A DNA stretch of 64,000 bases from Pseudomonadota bacterium (lineage in GTDB: Bacteria > Pseudomonadota > Gammaproteobacteria > Burkholderiales > Burkholderiaceae_C): contig JAIUOW010000001.1 of the NCBI GenBank assembly GCA_020161775.1, forward strand, positions 248,001 to 312,000, read 5' to 3'. A program made the position numbers and the translations under genes. The notes under the pieces are model-generated. The model saw only the letters and a program-made list of their open reading frames with translations. It made no database searches and had not been told where the DNA came from. Shown here one piece after another: positions 1 to 8,880 of this stretch. Position 1 is the first letter of the stretch, and the number at the start of each line of letters is the position of its first letter.

Positions 1-135
1 ATTCATCACGTTGATGTCTTCGGGCTTGTTGTACAGGTCAACGTCGCGAATCTCGAAGTCCATGCCCTTTTCAAACAGCACGAAGCGGCAACGATGGGAA
101 AAAGGGCAGGTGGTTCCCGAATACAGCACCATCAT
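1..135 (-). CDS. sspA: Stringent starvation protein A, N-terminal part (cut by window edge)
   Basis: The first 45 codons of a glutathione S-transferase-like protein are visible. The N-terminus contains CPFSHRC followed by an FEKGMDFEIRDVDL-type stretch, the thioredoxin-fold start typical of SspA. SspA binds RNA polymerase and supports transcription under starvation and acid stress; it has lost GST catalysis. The start is one of two adjacent ATG codons (135 or 132), with a GGAG about 8 nt upstream. Lying downstream of the pet operon is the usual betaproteobacterial arrangement. The rest of the gene is outside the window. Confidence 0.88.
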   Translation of the reverse strand, partial: MMVLYSGTTCPFSHRCRFVLFEKGMDFEIRDVDLYNKPEDINVMN

Positions 136-154
136 GATGAAGGCTCCTTAAATC

Positions 155-186
155 AAAAAAGAGTGGGTGCAAAAAGCAGCCCACTC
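155..186 (-). terminator. Rho-independent terminator after petABC
   Basis: Read on the minus strand, GAGTGGG (186-180) pairs with CCCACTC (167-161), with an inner GCA/TGC pairing and one bulged base. A run of six T (160-155) follows at once. It lies between petC and sspA and should end the pet transcript, so sspA probably has its own promoter close to its start or depends on read-through. Confidence 0.75.
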
Positions 187-230
187 CACAGGGATGCGCC
201 TCCGGTCAAAGCCAGGGCGCGCAGTGTCGG

Positions 231-989
231 TTACTTGATGTCTTTCCAGAACGACGCATTGAGTCGCCAGGCAATCACGGTAAACAGACCGAGGAACAGC
301 AGCACCCACACGCCCACGCGCACGCGCGTGTTCTGGGCAGGCTCGGCCATCCACTGCAGATAGCCCACCAGGTCGCCCATGGCCTGGTCATATTGCAGGG
401 GCGTCATGGTGCCGGGAGTGATCTGCTTCCAGCCGGTGAGGACCTGGGTGTCGTGACCATGCACCTTGCGAGTTTCGTACTGCGGCTCACGCTCACCCTG
501 AAGCTCCCACAGCACATGCGGCATGCCAACGTTGGGAAAGGCCAGGTTGTTCCAGCCCGTTGCCTTGCCCGGGTCCCGGTAGTAGGTTCGCAGGTAGGTG
601 TACAGATAGTCAGCCCCGGTGCCGCCATGGCCCGAGCGCGAACGTGCCACGAGCGTCAGGTCGGGCGGATTGGCGCCGAACCATTCAGCCGCCTGCTTGG
701 GGTCGATGGCGGCCTTCATCGTGTCGCCCACCTTGGCGGAGCCGAACAGGAGGTTGTCCTTGATCTGCTGCTCAGACAGGCCGATGTCGGTCAGGCGGTT
801 GTAGCGCATGAACGCGGCCGAGTGGCAGTTCAGGCAGTAGTTGACGAACAGCTTGGCACCGTTTTGCAAGGCGGCCAGGTCGTTGGTGTTCTTGGGCGCC
901 TTGTCCCAGGCGATGGTGTCGCCACCGGCTGCATGGGCACCGTTGAGGATGCCAAGCGCCGCAATCAACGTGAGGATGAGCTTCTTCAT
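231..989 (-). CDS. petC: Ubiquinol-cytochrome c reductase, cytochrome c1 subunit
   Basis: This is the membrane-anchored c-type cytochrome of the bc1 complex, passing electrons from the Rieske protein to soluble cytochromes. From the start chosen here it has 252 residues: a signal peptide (1-20, ending AHA), a CxxCH haem site (C52, C55, H56), a candidate axial methionine at M156 in NVGMPHVLW, and a C-terminal membrane anchor (about 223-241). The ATG at 989 is preferred because GGAGA lies about 9 nt upstream; a longer frame from a TTG at 1019 would add ten unlikely residues. Its start lies 16 bases below the petB stop. The set petA-petB-petC is one operon. Confidence 0.95.
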   Translation of the reverse strand: MKKLILTLIAALGILNGAHAAGGDTIAWDKAPKNTNDLAALQNGAKLFVNYCLNCHSAAFMRYNRLTDIGLSEQQIKDNLLFGSAKVGDTMKAAIDPKQAAEWFGANPPDLTLVARSRSGHGGTGADYLYTYLRTYYRDPGKATGWNNLAFPNVGMPHVLWELQGEREPQYETRKVHGHDTQVLTGWKQITPGTMTPLQYDQAMGDLVGYLQWMAEPAQNTRVRVGVWVLLFLGLFTVIAWRLNASFWKDIK

Positions 990-1005
990 TGTTGTTGTCT
1001 CCAGC

Positions 1006-2415
1006 TTAGTGCGCGGCAAAGGTGATGCGGTCCGGCACCTGCTTGAACTCGCCCAGGCGGCTCCACCACGGCATCAGCAGGAAGAAACCGAAATAGAACA
1101 GCGTGCCGATCTGCGAAATGCGCTCACCCACCGGCGACGGCGGCTGCACGCCCAGGTAGCCCAGCACGAGGAAGTTGACGACAAAAATGCCGTACAGGTA
1201 CTTGTGCCAGTCGGGACGGTAGCGGATCGACTTGACCGGGCTGAAGTCCAGCCACGGCAGGAAGAACAGGATGATGACGGCGCCGCCCATGACGACCACG
1301 CCCCAGAACTTGGCGTCGATGGCCAGCATGACGGCCACGGCCACAGCTGCGGCGCCAATGATCGCGCCCTTGAACAGGGACGGCAACTTGAAGCGCATGA
1401 CCGACAGGGCAGCGGCACCCACCACGCAGAGCACCAGCACGTACATCATCTCGGTGGTGATGGCGCGCAGCATGGAATAGTAGGGCGTGAAGTACCACAC
1501 CGGCGCGATGTGCAGCGGGGTCTTCAGCGGATCGGCCGGAATGAAGTTGTTGTATTCCAGGAAGTAGCCGCCGAACTCGGGTGCGAAGAAGATGATCGCG
1601 GTGAACGCCATCAGGAACACGCTGACACCCAGGATGTCATGCACCGTGTAGTAGGGGTGGAACGGGATGCCGTCCACGGGATGGCCCTTCTCGTCCTTCA
1701 GGGCCTTGGGGCCCTTGATTTCCACGCCATCAGGGTTGTTGGAGCCCACTTCGTGCAGCGCAATGATGTGCGCGGCCACCAGGCCCAGCAGCACCAGCGG
1801 CACGGCAATGACGTGGAAGCTGAAGAAGCGGTTGAGCGTGGCATCGGACACCACGTAGTCGCCCCGGATCAGCAGCGCCAGGTCGGGACCGATGAACGGG
1901 ATAGCCGAGAACAGGTTCACGATCACCTGGGCGCCCCAGTAGGACATCTGGCCCCAGGGCAACAGGTAGCCCATGAAAGCTTCGGCCATGAGGCACAGGA
2001 AGATCGCGCAGCCGAAGATCCAGACCAGCTCGCGCGGCTTGCGGTAACTGCCGTACAGCAGGCCACGGAACATGTGCAGGTACACCACCACAAAGAAGGC
2101 GGAGGCGCCGGTGGAGTGCATGTAGCGGATCAGCCAGCCCCAGGGCACGTCGCGCATGATGTATTCAACGGACGCAAACGCCAGCGCGGCGTCGGGCTTG
2201 TAATGCATGACCAGGAAGATGCCGGTCACGATCTGGATCACCAGCACCAGCAACGCCAGCGAGCCGAAGAAATACCAGAAGTTGAAGTTCTTGGGCGCGT
2301 AGTACTCGGACAGGTGCTCCTTGTACAGCTTGCTCGCGGGGAAGCGGTTGTCCACCCAGTTGAGCAGCTTTTCGCCGGCGCTGGCGTTGGGGGAAATTTC
2401 CTTGAATTCAGCCAT
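1006..2415 (-). CDS. petB: Ubiquinol-cytochrome c reductase, cytochrome b subunit
   Basis: This is the quinol-oxidising and quinone-reducing membrane core of the bc1 complex, 469 residues with the full N-terminal b6-like and C-terminal subunit IV-like halves. Haem ligands are H100/H114 in helix B (RYMHSTG, YLHMFRG) and H201/H216 in helix D. The helix D pair is 15 apart, as in cytochrome b6, whereas mitochondrial and Rhodobacter proteins have 14. The Qo-site motif reads PVWY (305-308) instead of the common PEWY. HEVGSNNPDG follows the second ligand. It sits between petA and petC, 13 bases after the petA stop. Confidence 0.96.
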   Translation of the reverse strand: MAEFKEISPNASAGEKLLNWVDNRFPASKLYKEHLSEYYAPKNFNFWYFFGSLALLVLVIQIVTGIFLVMHYKPDAALAFASVEYIMRDVPWGWLIRYMHSTGASAFFVVVYLHMFRGLLYGSYRKPRELVWIFGCAIFLCLMAEAFMGYLLPWGQMSYWGAQVIVNLFSAIPFIGPDLALLIRGDYVVSDATLNRFFSFHVIAVPLVLLGLVAAHIIALHEVGSNNPDGVEIKGPKALKDEKGHPVDGIPFHPYYTVHDILGVSVFLMAFTAIIFFAPEFGGYFLEYNNFIPADPLKTPLHIAPVWYFTPYYSMLRAITTEMMYVLVLCVVGAAALSVMRFKLPSLFKGAIIGAAAVAVAVMLAIDAKFWGVVVMGGAVIILFFLPWLDFSPVKSIRYRPDWHKYLYGIFVVNFLVLGYLGVQPPSPVGERISQIGTLFYFGFFLLMPWWSRLGEFKQVPDRITFAAH

Positions 2416-2428
2416 GGTTGTGTCTTCC

Positions 2429-3025
2429 TCAGGCCTTCTTGTCTTCGCCGATCAGGAGCTTGCTCTCTGACAGGTACATGTGGGGCGGAACCTCAAGGTT
2501 GTCCGGCGCGGGCTTGTTCTTGAACACGCGGCCGGCCATGTCGAACGTGGAGCCGTGGCAGGCACACAGGAAGCCGCCCTGCCAGTCATCAGGCAGCGAA
2601 GGCTGCGGCCCGGGCGTGAACTTGTCGCCGGGCGAGCAACCCAGGTGGGTGCAGATGCCCACGGCCACGAAGACCTCGGGCTTGATGGACCGGGTTTCGT
2701 TGCGCGCGTAGTCAGGCGTGGGATAGGCCTTGCGGTCCGACTTGGGGTCGGCGACCTGGCTGTCCAGCTTCTTGAGCGACGCCAGTTGCTCGGGCGTGCG
2801 CTTCATGATCCATACGGGCTTGCCGCGCCATTCGACGGTGAGCTTCTCGCCCGGCTTGAGCGCCGAGATGTCCACTTCCACGGCCGCACCAGCCGCCTTG
2901 GCTTTTTCGGAGGGCTGGAAAGTGCTGACGAAGGGAACGGCGGTTGCCACGCCGCCCACAGCACCGGCACAGGTGGACGCGATCAACCACGTCCTCTTGC
3001 TGGTGTCGACTGGGGTATCACTCAT
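2429..3025 (-). CDS. petA: Ubiquinol-cytochrome c reductase, Rieske iron-sulfur subunit
   Basis: This 2Fe-2S protein carries electrons from quinol at the cytochrome b Qo site to cytochrome c1. It has 198 residues. Cluster ligands are visible in CTHLGC (C125, H127; disulfide partner C130) and CACHGS (C154, H157; disulfide partner C156). The N-terminal anchor begins with KRTWLIAS, a Lys-Arg variant of the twin-arginine signal, so export by the Tat system encoded at 8009-9591 is likely. It is the first gene of petABC; a promoter candidate lies at 3069-3098. Confidence 0.96.
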   Translation of the reverse strand: MSDTPVDTSKRTWLIASTCAGAVGGVATAVPFVSTFQPSEKAKAAGAAVEVDISALKPGEKLTVEWRGKPVWIMKRTPEQLASLKKLDSQVADPKSDRKAYPTPDYARNETRSIKPEVFVAVGICTHLGCSPGDKFTPGPQPSLPDDWQGGFLCACHGSTFDMAGRVFKNKPAPDNLEVPPHMYLSESKLLIGEDKKA

Positions 3026-3068
3026 GGGGGATCCTCGATGCTGGTCGCGGTATTAGGGTCAACCCGCG

Positions 3069-3098
3069 ATTGTAGCTGAGCGAAACGGACGAATTCAA
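3069..3098 (-). promoter_or_regulatory. Candidate sigma70 promoter for petABC
   Basis: On the minus strand TTGAAT (3098-3093) and TACAAT (3074-3069) are separated by 18 bp, about 45 bp before the petA start. This is a pattern match only; no transcript start is known. Confidence 0.5.
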
Positions 3099-3112
3099 TG
3101 CTCCCGGACACC

Positions 3113-3140
3113 TTGACAGCCCGGCTGAACCGGGAATACT
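3113..3140 (+). promoter_or_regulatory. Candidate sigma70 promoter for mscL
   Basis: A perfect -35 box TTGACA (3113-3118) is followed 16 bp later by AATACT (3135-3140), about 30 bp before the mscL start. It lies back to back with the pet promoter. Confidence 0.55.
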
Positions 3141-3170
3141 GCAAAGCCCCCACAACAAGGAGTAATCGGC

Positions 3171-3599
3171 ATGGGAATGATGAAGGAATTCCGGGAGTTC
3201 GCGGTCAAGGGCAATGTGATCGACCTGGCGGTTGGCGTGATCATCGGCGCGGCCTTCGGCAAGATCGTTGACTCCGTGGTGAGCGACCTCATCATGCCGG
3301 TCATCGGCGCCGTGGTGGGCAAGCTTGATTTTTCCAGCCTGTTCGTGGTGTTGGGCAGTGTTCCGCCCGGCACGGCCATGACGCTGGATGCGCTCAAGAA
3401 GGCCGGCGTGCCCGTTCTGGCCTATGGCAACTTCATTACCGTGTCGGTGAATTTCGCGATTCTGGCGTTCATCATTTTCCTGATGGTCAAGCAGATCAAC
3501 CGCCTGAAGCGCGAGGAACCGGCGCCGCCGCCCGCCCCCGCCGTGGTACCGGAAGACGTGCAGTTGCTGCGCGAGATCCGCGACGCGCTCAGGAAATAA
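3171..3599 (+). CDS. mscL: Large-conductance mechanosensitive channel
   Basis: MscL is an inner-membrane homopentameric pore that opens under membrane tension and releases solutes during osmotic downshock. The 142 residues begin with [19 protein letters not shown], the conserved N-terminal amphipathic helix, then TM1 (about 17-45), a periplasmic loop, TM2 (about 84-105), and a Pro/Ala linker before a cytoplasmic helix bundle ([11 protein letters not shown]). AAGGAG lies about 9 nt before the ATG. The last 11 bases overlap the 3' end of pdxA on the other strand, so transcription of the two converges. Confidence 0.95.
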   Translation: MGMMKEFREFAVKGNVIDLAVGVIIGAAFGKIVDSVVSDLIMPVIGAVVGKLDFSSLFVVLGSVPPGTAMTLDALKKAGVPVLAYGNFITVSVNFAILAFIIFLMVKQINRLKREEPAPPPAPAVVPEDVQLLREIRDALRK

Positions 3600-4602
3600 G
3601 CGTACGCGCCATGCGTACGGCCTGCACCAGGCTGGCCGCGTCGGCGCGACCGGTGCCGGCGATGTCAAATGCCGTACCGTGGTCCGGGCTCGTGCGCACC
3701 AGCGGCAGGCCCAGCGTGACGTTCACGCCCTGCTCCACGCCCAGGTACTTGACGGGGATCAGCCCCTGGTCGTGGTACATCGCCACCACCACGTCGAATT
3801 CGCCCTTGCGGGCCCGCATGAACACCGTGTCGGGGGCGAACGGGCCCGCAGCGTCCAGTCCACCAGCCCGCGCGGCATCCACCGCGGGAATGATCACGTC
3901 CCGCTCTTCCCGGCCAAACAGGCCGCCTTCGCCCGCATGCGGGTTCAGGCCGGCGACGGCGATGCGCGGTGCGCGTCCCAAGAGGCGGCGCAGCGCCTGA
4001 TCGGCAATGCGCAGGGTCTGCAGCACGTTGTCGAAAGTCACGGCGTCGATTGCATCGCGCAGGGACACATGGATGCTCACCAGCACGGTGCGCAGCTCAT
4101 CGTTGGCCAGCATCATGCGCACTGGCACCTCCTTTGAAGGCAAGCGCAGGTAGGCGGCGGCCTCGGCCTGCAGCAGTTCCGTGTGCCCTGGAAACGGCAC
4201 GCCGGCGGCGGCCAGCGCTTCCTTGTGCAGCGGCGCGGTCACCACGGCCGAGACGTCGCCACGCAGGGCTGCCCGCGCAGCCCACACCACACAGCCGGCG
4301 GCCAGGCGCCCGGCCCCGGCGCTGACTTCGCCCCAGGCTGGCAGCGAAACAGCCGCCTGCGGCTGCAGCACACCGATGCAACGTGGCGGCAACGCCAGCG
4401 CCTCTGATGGTTCCTGAACCGGGACCACCGGCACCAGCGCATGTCCTGGGGCGCAGATGGCGTTGACGGCACGCCGCATGACGCCGACATCGCCCACCAC
4501 AAAGCAGCCCGCCGTGACCTGCGGTGCGTCCCGGAATGCCTTGGCGATGATCTCCGGGCCAATACCGGCTGCGTCGCCCAGGGTGATGGCTACGAGCTTC
4601 AT
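3589..4602 (-). CDS. pdxA: 4-hydroxythreonine-4-phosphate dehydrogenase
   Basis: PdxA oxidises 4-phosphohydroxy-L-threonine in the DXP-dependent pyridoxal phosphate pathway. The 337-residue protein starts [10 protein letters not shown]. Substrate and metal residues are visible: PGHTELL (H140, T141), SIHVSLRD (H178), LNPHAGE (H222) and MYHDQGLIP (H277); the three metal histidines are spaced as in E. coli PdxA. The ATG at 4602 overlaps the upstream NIF3 stop as ATGA, which favours this start over a longer frame with an unrelated N-terminus. It is therefore translationally coupled to the NIF3 gene. Confidence 0.94.
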   Translation of the reverse strand: MKLVAITLGDAAGIGPEIIAKAFRDAPQVTAGCFVVGDVGVMRRAVNAICAPGHALVPVVPVQEPSEALALPPRCIGVLQPQAAVSLPAWGEVSAGAGRLAAGCVVWAARAALRGDVSAVVTAPLHKEALAAAGVPFPGHTELLQAEAAAYLRLPSKEVPVRMMLANDELRTVLVSIHVSLRDAIDAVTFDNVLQTLRIADQALRRLLGRAPRIAVAGLNPHAGEGGLFGREERDVIIPAVDAARAGGLDAAGPFAPDTVFMRARKGEFDVVVAMYHDQGLIPVKYLGVEQGVNVTLGLPLVRTSPDHGTAFDIAGTGRADAASLVQAVRMARTLIS

Positions 4603-5357
4603 GCCGGGTTGTCGATGTCGATGAACTCGTGCGCCAGCCCGAGCTGGTCCGCCACATGGGCGGCCACCGCGGGGGCGCCATAACGCTCGCTCGCATGGTG
4701 CCCGCAGGCCAGGAAGGCCACGCCGCATTCGCGTGCGTAGTGCGCCTGAGGCTCGGAGATTTCGCCCGTGATGAACGCATCCACACCCGCAGCAATGGCC
4801 GCCTCGAAGTAGCCTTGCGCGCCTCCAGTGCACCAGCCCAGCCGGCGCACCGGCCGCGCATGCGGGGCCACCAGCGTGACCGCGCGCCCCAATGCACCTT
4901 CCACATGCCGCGCCAGGGCCTGCGGATCGGCGAAACCGTCCCCGGCGGCGCTTGCGCCGGCAAACCCCAGGTCCTGCTCGCCAAAACGGCTGTCCGCCCG
5001 CAGCCCCAGCACGCGCCCCAGCTGCGCGTTGTTGCCCAGCTCGGCATGGGCGTCCAGCGGCAGATGGTAGGCGTAAAGATTGATGTCGTGCGCCAGCAGC
5101 AATGCCAGCCGCTGCTTCATCCAGCCTGTCACACGCCCGTCGTGGCCTCGCCAGAACAATCCATGGTGGACAAAAATGGCGTCCGCCCGTGCGGCAATGG
5201 CCGCTTCAATCAGGGCCCGGCTGGCGGTGACGCCCGAGATGATCCGGCGCACTTCCTGCTTGCCTTCCACCTGCAGCCCATTGGGGCCGTAGTCGCGAAA
5301 GCGCTGCGGTTCAAGCAGGGTATCAAACGCGTTCAGGAGCTGGAGCTGGCTGGCCAT
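4599..5357 (-). CDS. NIF3-like dinuclear metal-centre protein (YbgI family)
   Basis: A 252-residue protein of the NIF3/YbgI family, often labelled GTP cyclohydrolase 1 type 2 homologue; the true substrate is uncertain. Family metal ligands are in FVHHGLFW, YAYHLPLDAH and, near the end, CGHHASERYGAPA with an upstream TGEISEPQ. It has the short form without the inserted PII-like domain. The stop overlaps the pdxA start by 4 bases, suggesting one transcription unit; no functional link to vitamin B6 synthesis can be read from the sequence. Confidence 0.88.
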   Translation of the reverse strand: MASQLQLLNAFDTLLEPQRFRDYGPNGLQVEGKQEVRRIISGVTASRALIEAAIAARADAIFVHHGLFWRGHDGRVTGWMKQRLALLLAHDINLYAYHLPLDAHAELGNNAQLGRVLGLRADSRFGEQDLGFAGASAAGDGFADPQALARHVEGALGRAVTLVAPHARPVRRLGWCTGGAQGYFEAAIAAGVDAFITGEISEPQAHYARECGVAFLACGHHASERYGAPAVAAHVADQLGLAHEFIDIDNPA

Positions 5358-5477
5358 GGAGACAACGGGTAAACGACGGGGGAAACCACATTGTCGGCCA
5401 AGACGACTGCGGGTCAGCCCTCATGGCAATGCGCTGTGCGAGGCGCCCATAATGATTTCGCCAAACGAAAGGGCCTG

Positions 5478-6791
5478 ATGAGTGCGCTTGAGCTGGTGAT
5501 CTGGAGCATGGCCATGGGAGCCATTGGTGCAGTGGTCGCCGTCGGCCTGGCCGATGTGGTCATGGTGCGCAGTGTGGGCGCGGCGCAAGGGCTGGCCTAC
5601 CACCTGGGCACCCTGGTGTTCGTGCTCACGCTCAGCGGCATTCCGCTGGCCATTGATCCCGCGCTGGACCGGTCTGCCCTGCGGGTGGTGCAGGTGCTGA
5701 TCGGCCCGCTGTGCAGCGCCATGGGCAACTACTGGATCCGGGGCTGGCTCTCGGCGCACCAGCGCGACCGCTTCATGTCGGTCAGCCTGCAGATTTCTGC
5801 CCTGGTCACCCCGGTGCTGGGGCTGGCCTGCCTGGCTTTGCCGGTGGAGCAGCAGTTGCCCGCCGCCACGGCCCTGTGCCTGTTGAACACCGTTCTGGTT
5901 TTCTGGCTGGGGCTTCGCGGCTATCTGCTGGGGGACCGGCTGGCGCTGGGCATTGCCATGGGGTGCCTGCTGATGATGCCGGCCATCGGCGGCCTGTACG
6001 CCATGGCCATCGGCCTGCCCGGCATCGGCCCCGGGCTGCAGGCGCTTTTTGCGCTGTGCGCCGCGCTGTGCGTTGCCGTCATCGGCATGATGCTGTGGCA
6101 ACGCAACCGCCATGAGCGCAGGGTACGGCCCGAAGAAACCACGCCGTCGCAGTTCGACCCGGTGACCAAGCTGTACAGCGGCATCAGCCTGGTCAAGAAG
6201 CTCATCAAGGCCCAGCGGCGGCGCCGGCGCACCCGGCGCGACGGTGCCGTGCTGGCCATCATGGTGTTTGATACCGAACGCGTGCTGGCCCAGGCTGGTA
6301 CCAGTGGCCTCAATGAAATGTTTATCCACCTGGCCACGCGCATCCAGCGCCAGGTGGGCGTGGTCAACCCGGTGGGCAGGTACTACGACCGCTGCTTCAT
6401 CACCTTGGTGGAAACCATCCATTCCCCTGCCTGGCTGCGCACGCTGGGCCTGCGCGTGGCCAGCAGCCTGCGCCGGCCGGTCGAGGTGAACGGACATGAT
6501 GGCCAGCGCATCGAACTGCGTGCGGACATCGGCGTGGGCGTGGTGCACCTGACCAGCGAGCCGGCCGACGTCGAAGACATCCTGCACGACGCCCAGCGCA
6601 TGGCCGAGGCGGCGCGTGGCATGCGCTCGCGCGCCGCCATGCTGGACCCGCATACCGGTGAGCTGGTGCCCGTGGAACACGCCAACCTGGGACCACGCCG
6701 GCACGGGCATCCGGGGATGGTGCCCCATGCCAGGCCCACCACGCCCACCACCCCGGCCAGGCCGGTGGGCCGCGCCGCGCTGCGCGGCTGA
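5478..6791 (+). CDS. Membrane protein with degenerate GGDEF domain
   Basis: A 437-residue protein. Residues 1-210 hold about six or seven hydrophobic segments. After a basic stretch (247-254, mostly Arg), residues 225-390 look like a GGDEF fold: DPVTKLYSG matches the usual DxLTGLxNR entry and ADIGVG matches the SIGVA strand. Where the catalytic GG(D/E)EF loop is expected, the sequence is GRYYDRCF (300-307), so diguanylate cyclase activity is unlikely. The tail (400-437) is Pro/Arg/Thr-rich. The ATG at 5478 has GAAAGGG just upstream; the in-frame ATG at 5391 would lie very near the divergent NIF3 start and add a poorly hydrophobic leader. A sensory or c-di-GMP-related role is inference. Confidence 0.75.
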   Translation: MSALELVIWSMAMGAIGAVVAVGLADVVMVRSVGAAQGLAYHLGTLVFVLTLSGIPLAIDPALDRSALRVVQVLIGPLCSAMGNYWIRGWLSAHQRDRFMSVSLQISALVTPVLGLACLALPVEQQLPAATALCLLNTVLVFWLGLRGYLLGDRLALGIAMGCLLMMPAIGGLYAMAIGLPGIGPGLQALFALCAALCVAVIGMMLWQRNRHERRVRPEETTPSQFDPVTKLYSGISLVKKLIKAQRRRRRTRRDGAVLAIMVFDTERVLAQAGTSGLNEMFIHLATRIQRQVGVVNPVGRYYDRCFITLVETIHSPAWLRTLGLRVASSLRRPVEVNGHDGQRIELRADIGVGVVHLTSEPADVEDILHDAQRMAEAARGMRSRAAMLDPHTGELVPVEHANLGPRRHGHPGMVPHARPTTPTTPARPVGRAALRG

Positions 6792-6857
6792 ACTCCACGC
6801 GCCGCGCGGCGCGTCTACACTGTGGTTTGCATCACAACAGCTCTGTTTCCGCCCATC

Positions 6858-8000
6858 ATGCGCCGATACTGGTTGATCTTTTCGCAGGCCGTCACTGTGC
6901 TGCTGGCCGCGTGGTTTGTCGTGGCCACCCTCAAGCCCGACTGGTTGAACCGCCGCCCCACCACCGGCGGCGTGGTTGCCTTGGTGGAGGCGCCACCGGC
7001 CAGCCCTGGCAGCATCCCGGCGGGCAGCTTCCGCACTGCGGCCCAGAAAGCATCGGCCGCCGTGGTCAGCATCAACACCAGCAAGGCCGCGCAGCGCAGC
7101 CCGCATGAAGGGGACCCGTGGTTCAGGTTCTTCTTCGGCGAACGCGGCAACCAGCCGCAGGCGGGCCTGGGCAGCGGCGTGATCGTCAGCGCGGACGGCT
7201 ACATCCTGACGAATAACCACGTGGTGGAGGGCGCCGACGAGATCGAGGTCATCCTCAACGACGCGCGGCGCACCAAGGCCAAGGTCATCGGCACCGACCC
7301 GGACACCGACCTGGCCATCCTGAAAATCAGCCTGGACCGCCTGCCGCTGATCACGCTGGGCAACTCCGATGCGCTGCAGGTGGGCGACCAGGTGCTGGCC
7401 ATCGGCAATCCGTTCGGCGTGGGGCAAACCGTCACCGGCGGCATCGTCAGTGCGTTGGGACGCAACCAGCTGGGCATCAACACCTTCGAGAACTTCATCC
7501 AGACCGACGCTGCCATCAACCCCGGCAATTCGGGCGGCGCCCTGGTGGACGCCAACGGCCACCTGATGGGCATCAACACGGCGATCTACTCGCGCTCGGG
7601 TGGCAGCATGGGCATCGGCTTCGCGATTCCGGTATCCACGGCCAAGCTGGTCATGGAAGGCATCGTCAAGGACGGCGTGGTCACCCGTGGCTGGATCGGC
7701 GTGGAGCCCGGCGAGCTGTCCCCAGAGCTGGCCGAGACCTTTGGCGTGAAGGCCAAGGAAGGCGTGATCATTACCGGCGTGCTGCAGAACGGCCCGGCGG
7801 CGCAGGCCGGCATCCGTCCGGGCGACGTGATCGCCGAGGTCGGTGGCAAGCGCGTGACCAATGTGTCTGAACTGCTGACCGCCGTGGCGTCGCTCAAACC
7901 CGGCACTCCGTCCAAGTTTGAGGTGCGCCGGGGTTCGGAGACGCTGGCGCTGCAGGTCACGCCTGGCGTGCGGCCGCGCCCGCGTGCGGCGCAGCGCTAG
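6858..8000 (+). CDS. DegS/HtrA-like periplasmic serine protease, membrane anchored
   Basis: A trypsin-like envelope protease of 380 residues. It has an N-terminal membrane anchor (about 5-24), then an S1 domain with catalytic H121 (TNNHVVEG), D151 (DTDLAILK) and S225 (GNSGGAL), then one PDZ domain (about 280-368) with the GVIITGVLQNGPAAQAG pattern. One PDZ domain plus an uncleaved anchor resembles DegS, which starts the sigmaE envelope-stress cascade, more than the two-PDZ DegP/DegQ. The ATG at 6858 directly precedes RRYWLIF, the natural anchor start. It ends 8 bases from the convergent tatC stop. Confidence 0.88.
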   Translation: MRRYWLIFSQAVTVLLAAWFVVATLKPDWLNRRPTTGGVVALVEAPPASPGSIPAGSFRTAAQKASAAVVSINTSKAAQRSPHEGDPWFRFFFGERGNQPQAGLGSGVIVSADGYILTNNHVVEGADEIEVILNDARRTKAKVIGTDPDTDLAILKISLDRLPLITLGNSDALQVGDQVLAIGNPFGVGQTVTGGIVSALGRNQLGINTFENFIQTDAAINPGNSGGALVDANGHLMGINTAIYSRSGGSMGIGFAIPVSTAKLVMEGIVKDGVVTRGWIGVEPGELSPELAETFGVKAKEGVIITGVLQNGPAAQAGIRPGDVIAEVGGKRVTNVSELLTAVASLKPGTPSKFEVRRGSETLALQVTPGVRPRPRAAQR

Positions 8001-8008
8001 CGGGCCGC

Positions 8009-8809
8009 TCAGGGCGTTTTGGCGGCTTCGGCGTCCTCGGCAGCTTCCGGCGCCTTGGACACCTTGACGAACCAGCGTGCAGCCACGATGCCGATTTCGT
8101 AAAGGATGCACATGGGAATCGCCAGCGCCAGTTGCGAGATCACGTCCGGTGGCGTCACCACCGCGGCTATGACAAACGCCACCACGATGAAGTAGCCGCG
8201 AAATTCCTTGAGCTTTTCAATCGTGACAATGTTGAAGCGCACCAGCAGCATCACCACGATCGGCACCTGGAAGGCCAGACCAAACGCGATGTAGAGCGAA
8301 AGTATGGCCTCGACATACGATGAGATGTCGGGCGTGGCCGAAACACTGTCGGGCGTGAAGCCCTGAATGAAGCCGAACATCTTGTCCAGCACAAAAAACT
8401 GCACGAAGGCGATGCCAATGTAGGCCAGCAGGCTGCCAAAGAAGATCAGGGGCAGCGCGAATTTTTTCTCGTGGCTGTAAAGGCCTGGGGCCACGAAAGC
8501 CCAGATCTGGTACATCAGCCAGGGCAAGGCCACCAGCACCGCCACCAGCATGAGCACCTTGAGCGGCACAAAAAAAGGCGAGAACACGCCCACGGCAATC
8601 AGCTTGGCGTTGGGAGGCATGTGGGCGCGGATGGGTTGCGCGATGAAATCGATCAGGCCATTGGGGCCTGGCCAGATGGCCAGCAGGATCACCGCCACTG
8701 CGATGCCGTAAACGCAATACAGCAGCCGGTCGCGCAACTCCATGAGATGCTGCACAAAGGGCTGCTCGGTGCCTGCGAGCTCGTCTTCTTTTTTTTGCGG
8801 GTCGGACAT
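8009..8809 (-). CDS. tatC: Sec-independent (Tat) translocase subunit TatC
   Basis: TatC is the six-helix inner-membrane receptor that recognises twin-arginine signal peptides. The 266-residue protein contains the signature HLMELRDRL near the N-terminus, the periplasmic P-FF-LK region, and the late VTPPDVISQ motif. The C-terminal tail (about 250-266) is Ala/Glu-rich. It is the last gene of tatA-tatB-tatC, 71 bases beyond the tatB stop. Likely clients in this window are PetA and MsrP. Confidence 0.96.
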   Translation of the reverse strand: MSDPQKKEDELAGTEQPFVQHLMELRDRLLYCVYGIAVAVILLAIWPGPNGLIDFIAQPIRAHMPPNAKLIAVGVFSPFFVPLKVLMLVAVLVALPWLMYQIWAFVAPGLYSHEKKFALPLIFFGSLLAYIGIAFVQFFVLDKMFGFIQGFTPDSVSATPDISSYVEAILSLYIAFGLAFQVPIVVMLLVRFNIVTIEKLKEFRGYFIVVAFVIAAVVTPPDVISQLALAIPMCILYEIGIVAARWFVKVSKAPEAAEDAEAAKTP

Positions 8810-8880
8810 GGTGGGAAGAGGTGTTTAGGGTCAAGCCCACAAATGGCGCGCACTGCGCGGGCACACGCCGGTCGCGCCGG

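Noticed and set aside
841-2523. 560-codon plus-strand open frame opposite petB
   Set aside because: Antisense shadow of cytochrome b, rich in His/Gln/Val with no motif.
5421-8111. 896-codon open frame on the minus strand across the GGDEF-like and DegS-like genes
   Set aside because: Antisense shadow of two well-supported plus-strand genes; composition is His/Arg/Gly/Ala-rich as expected from GC-rich codon bias, with no recognisable domain.
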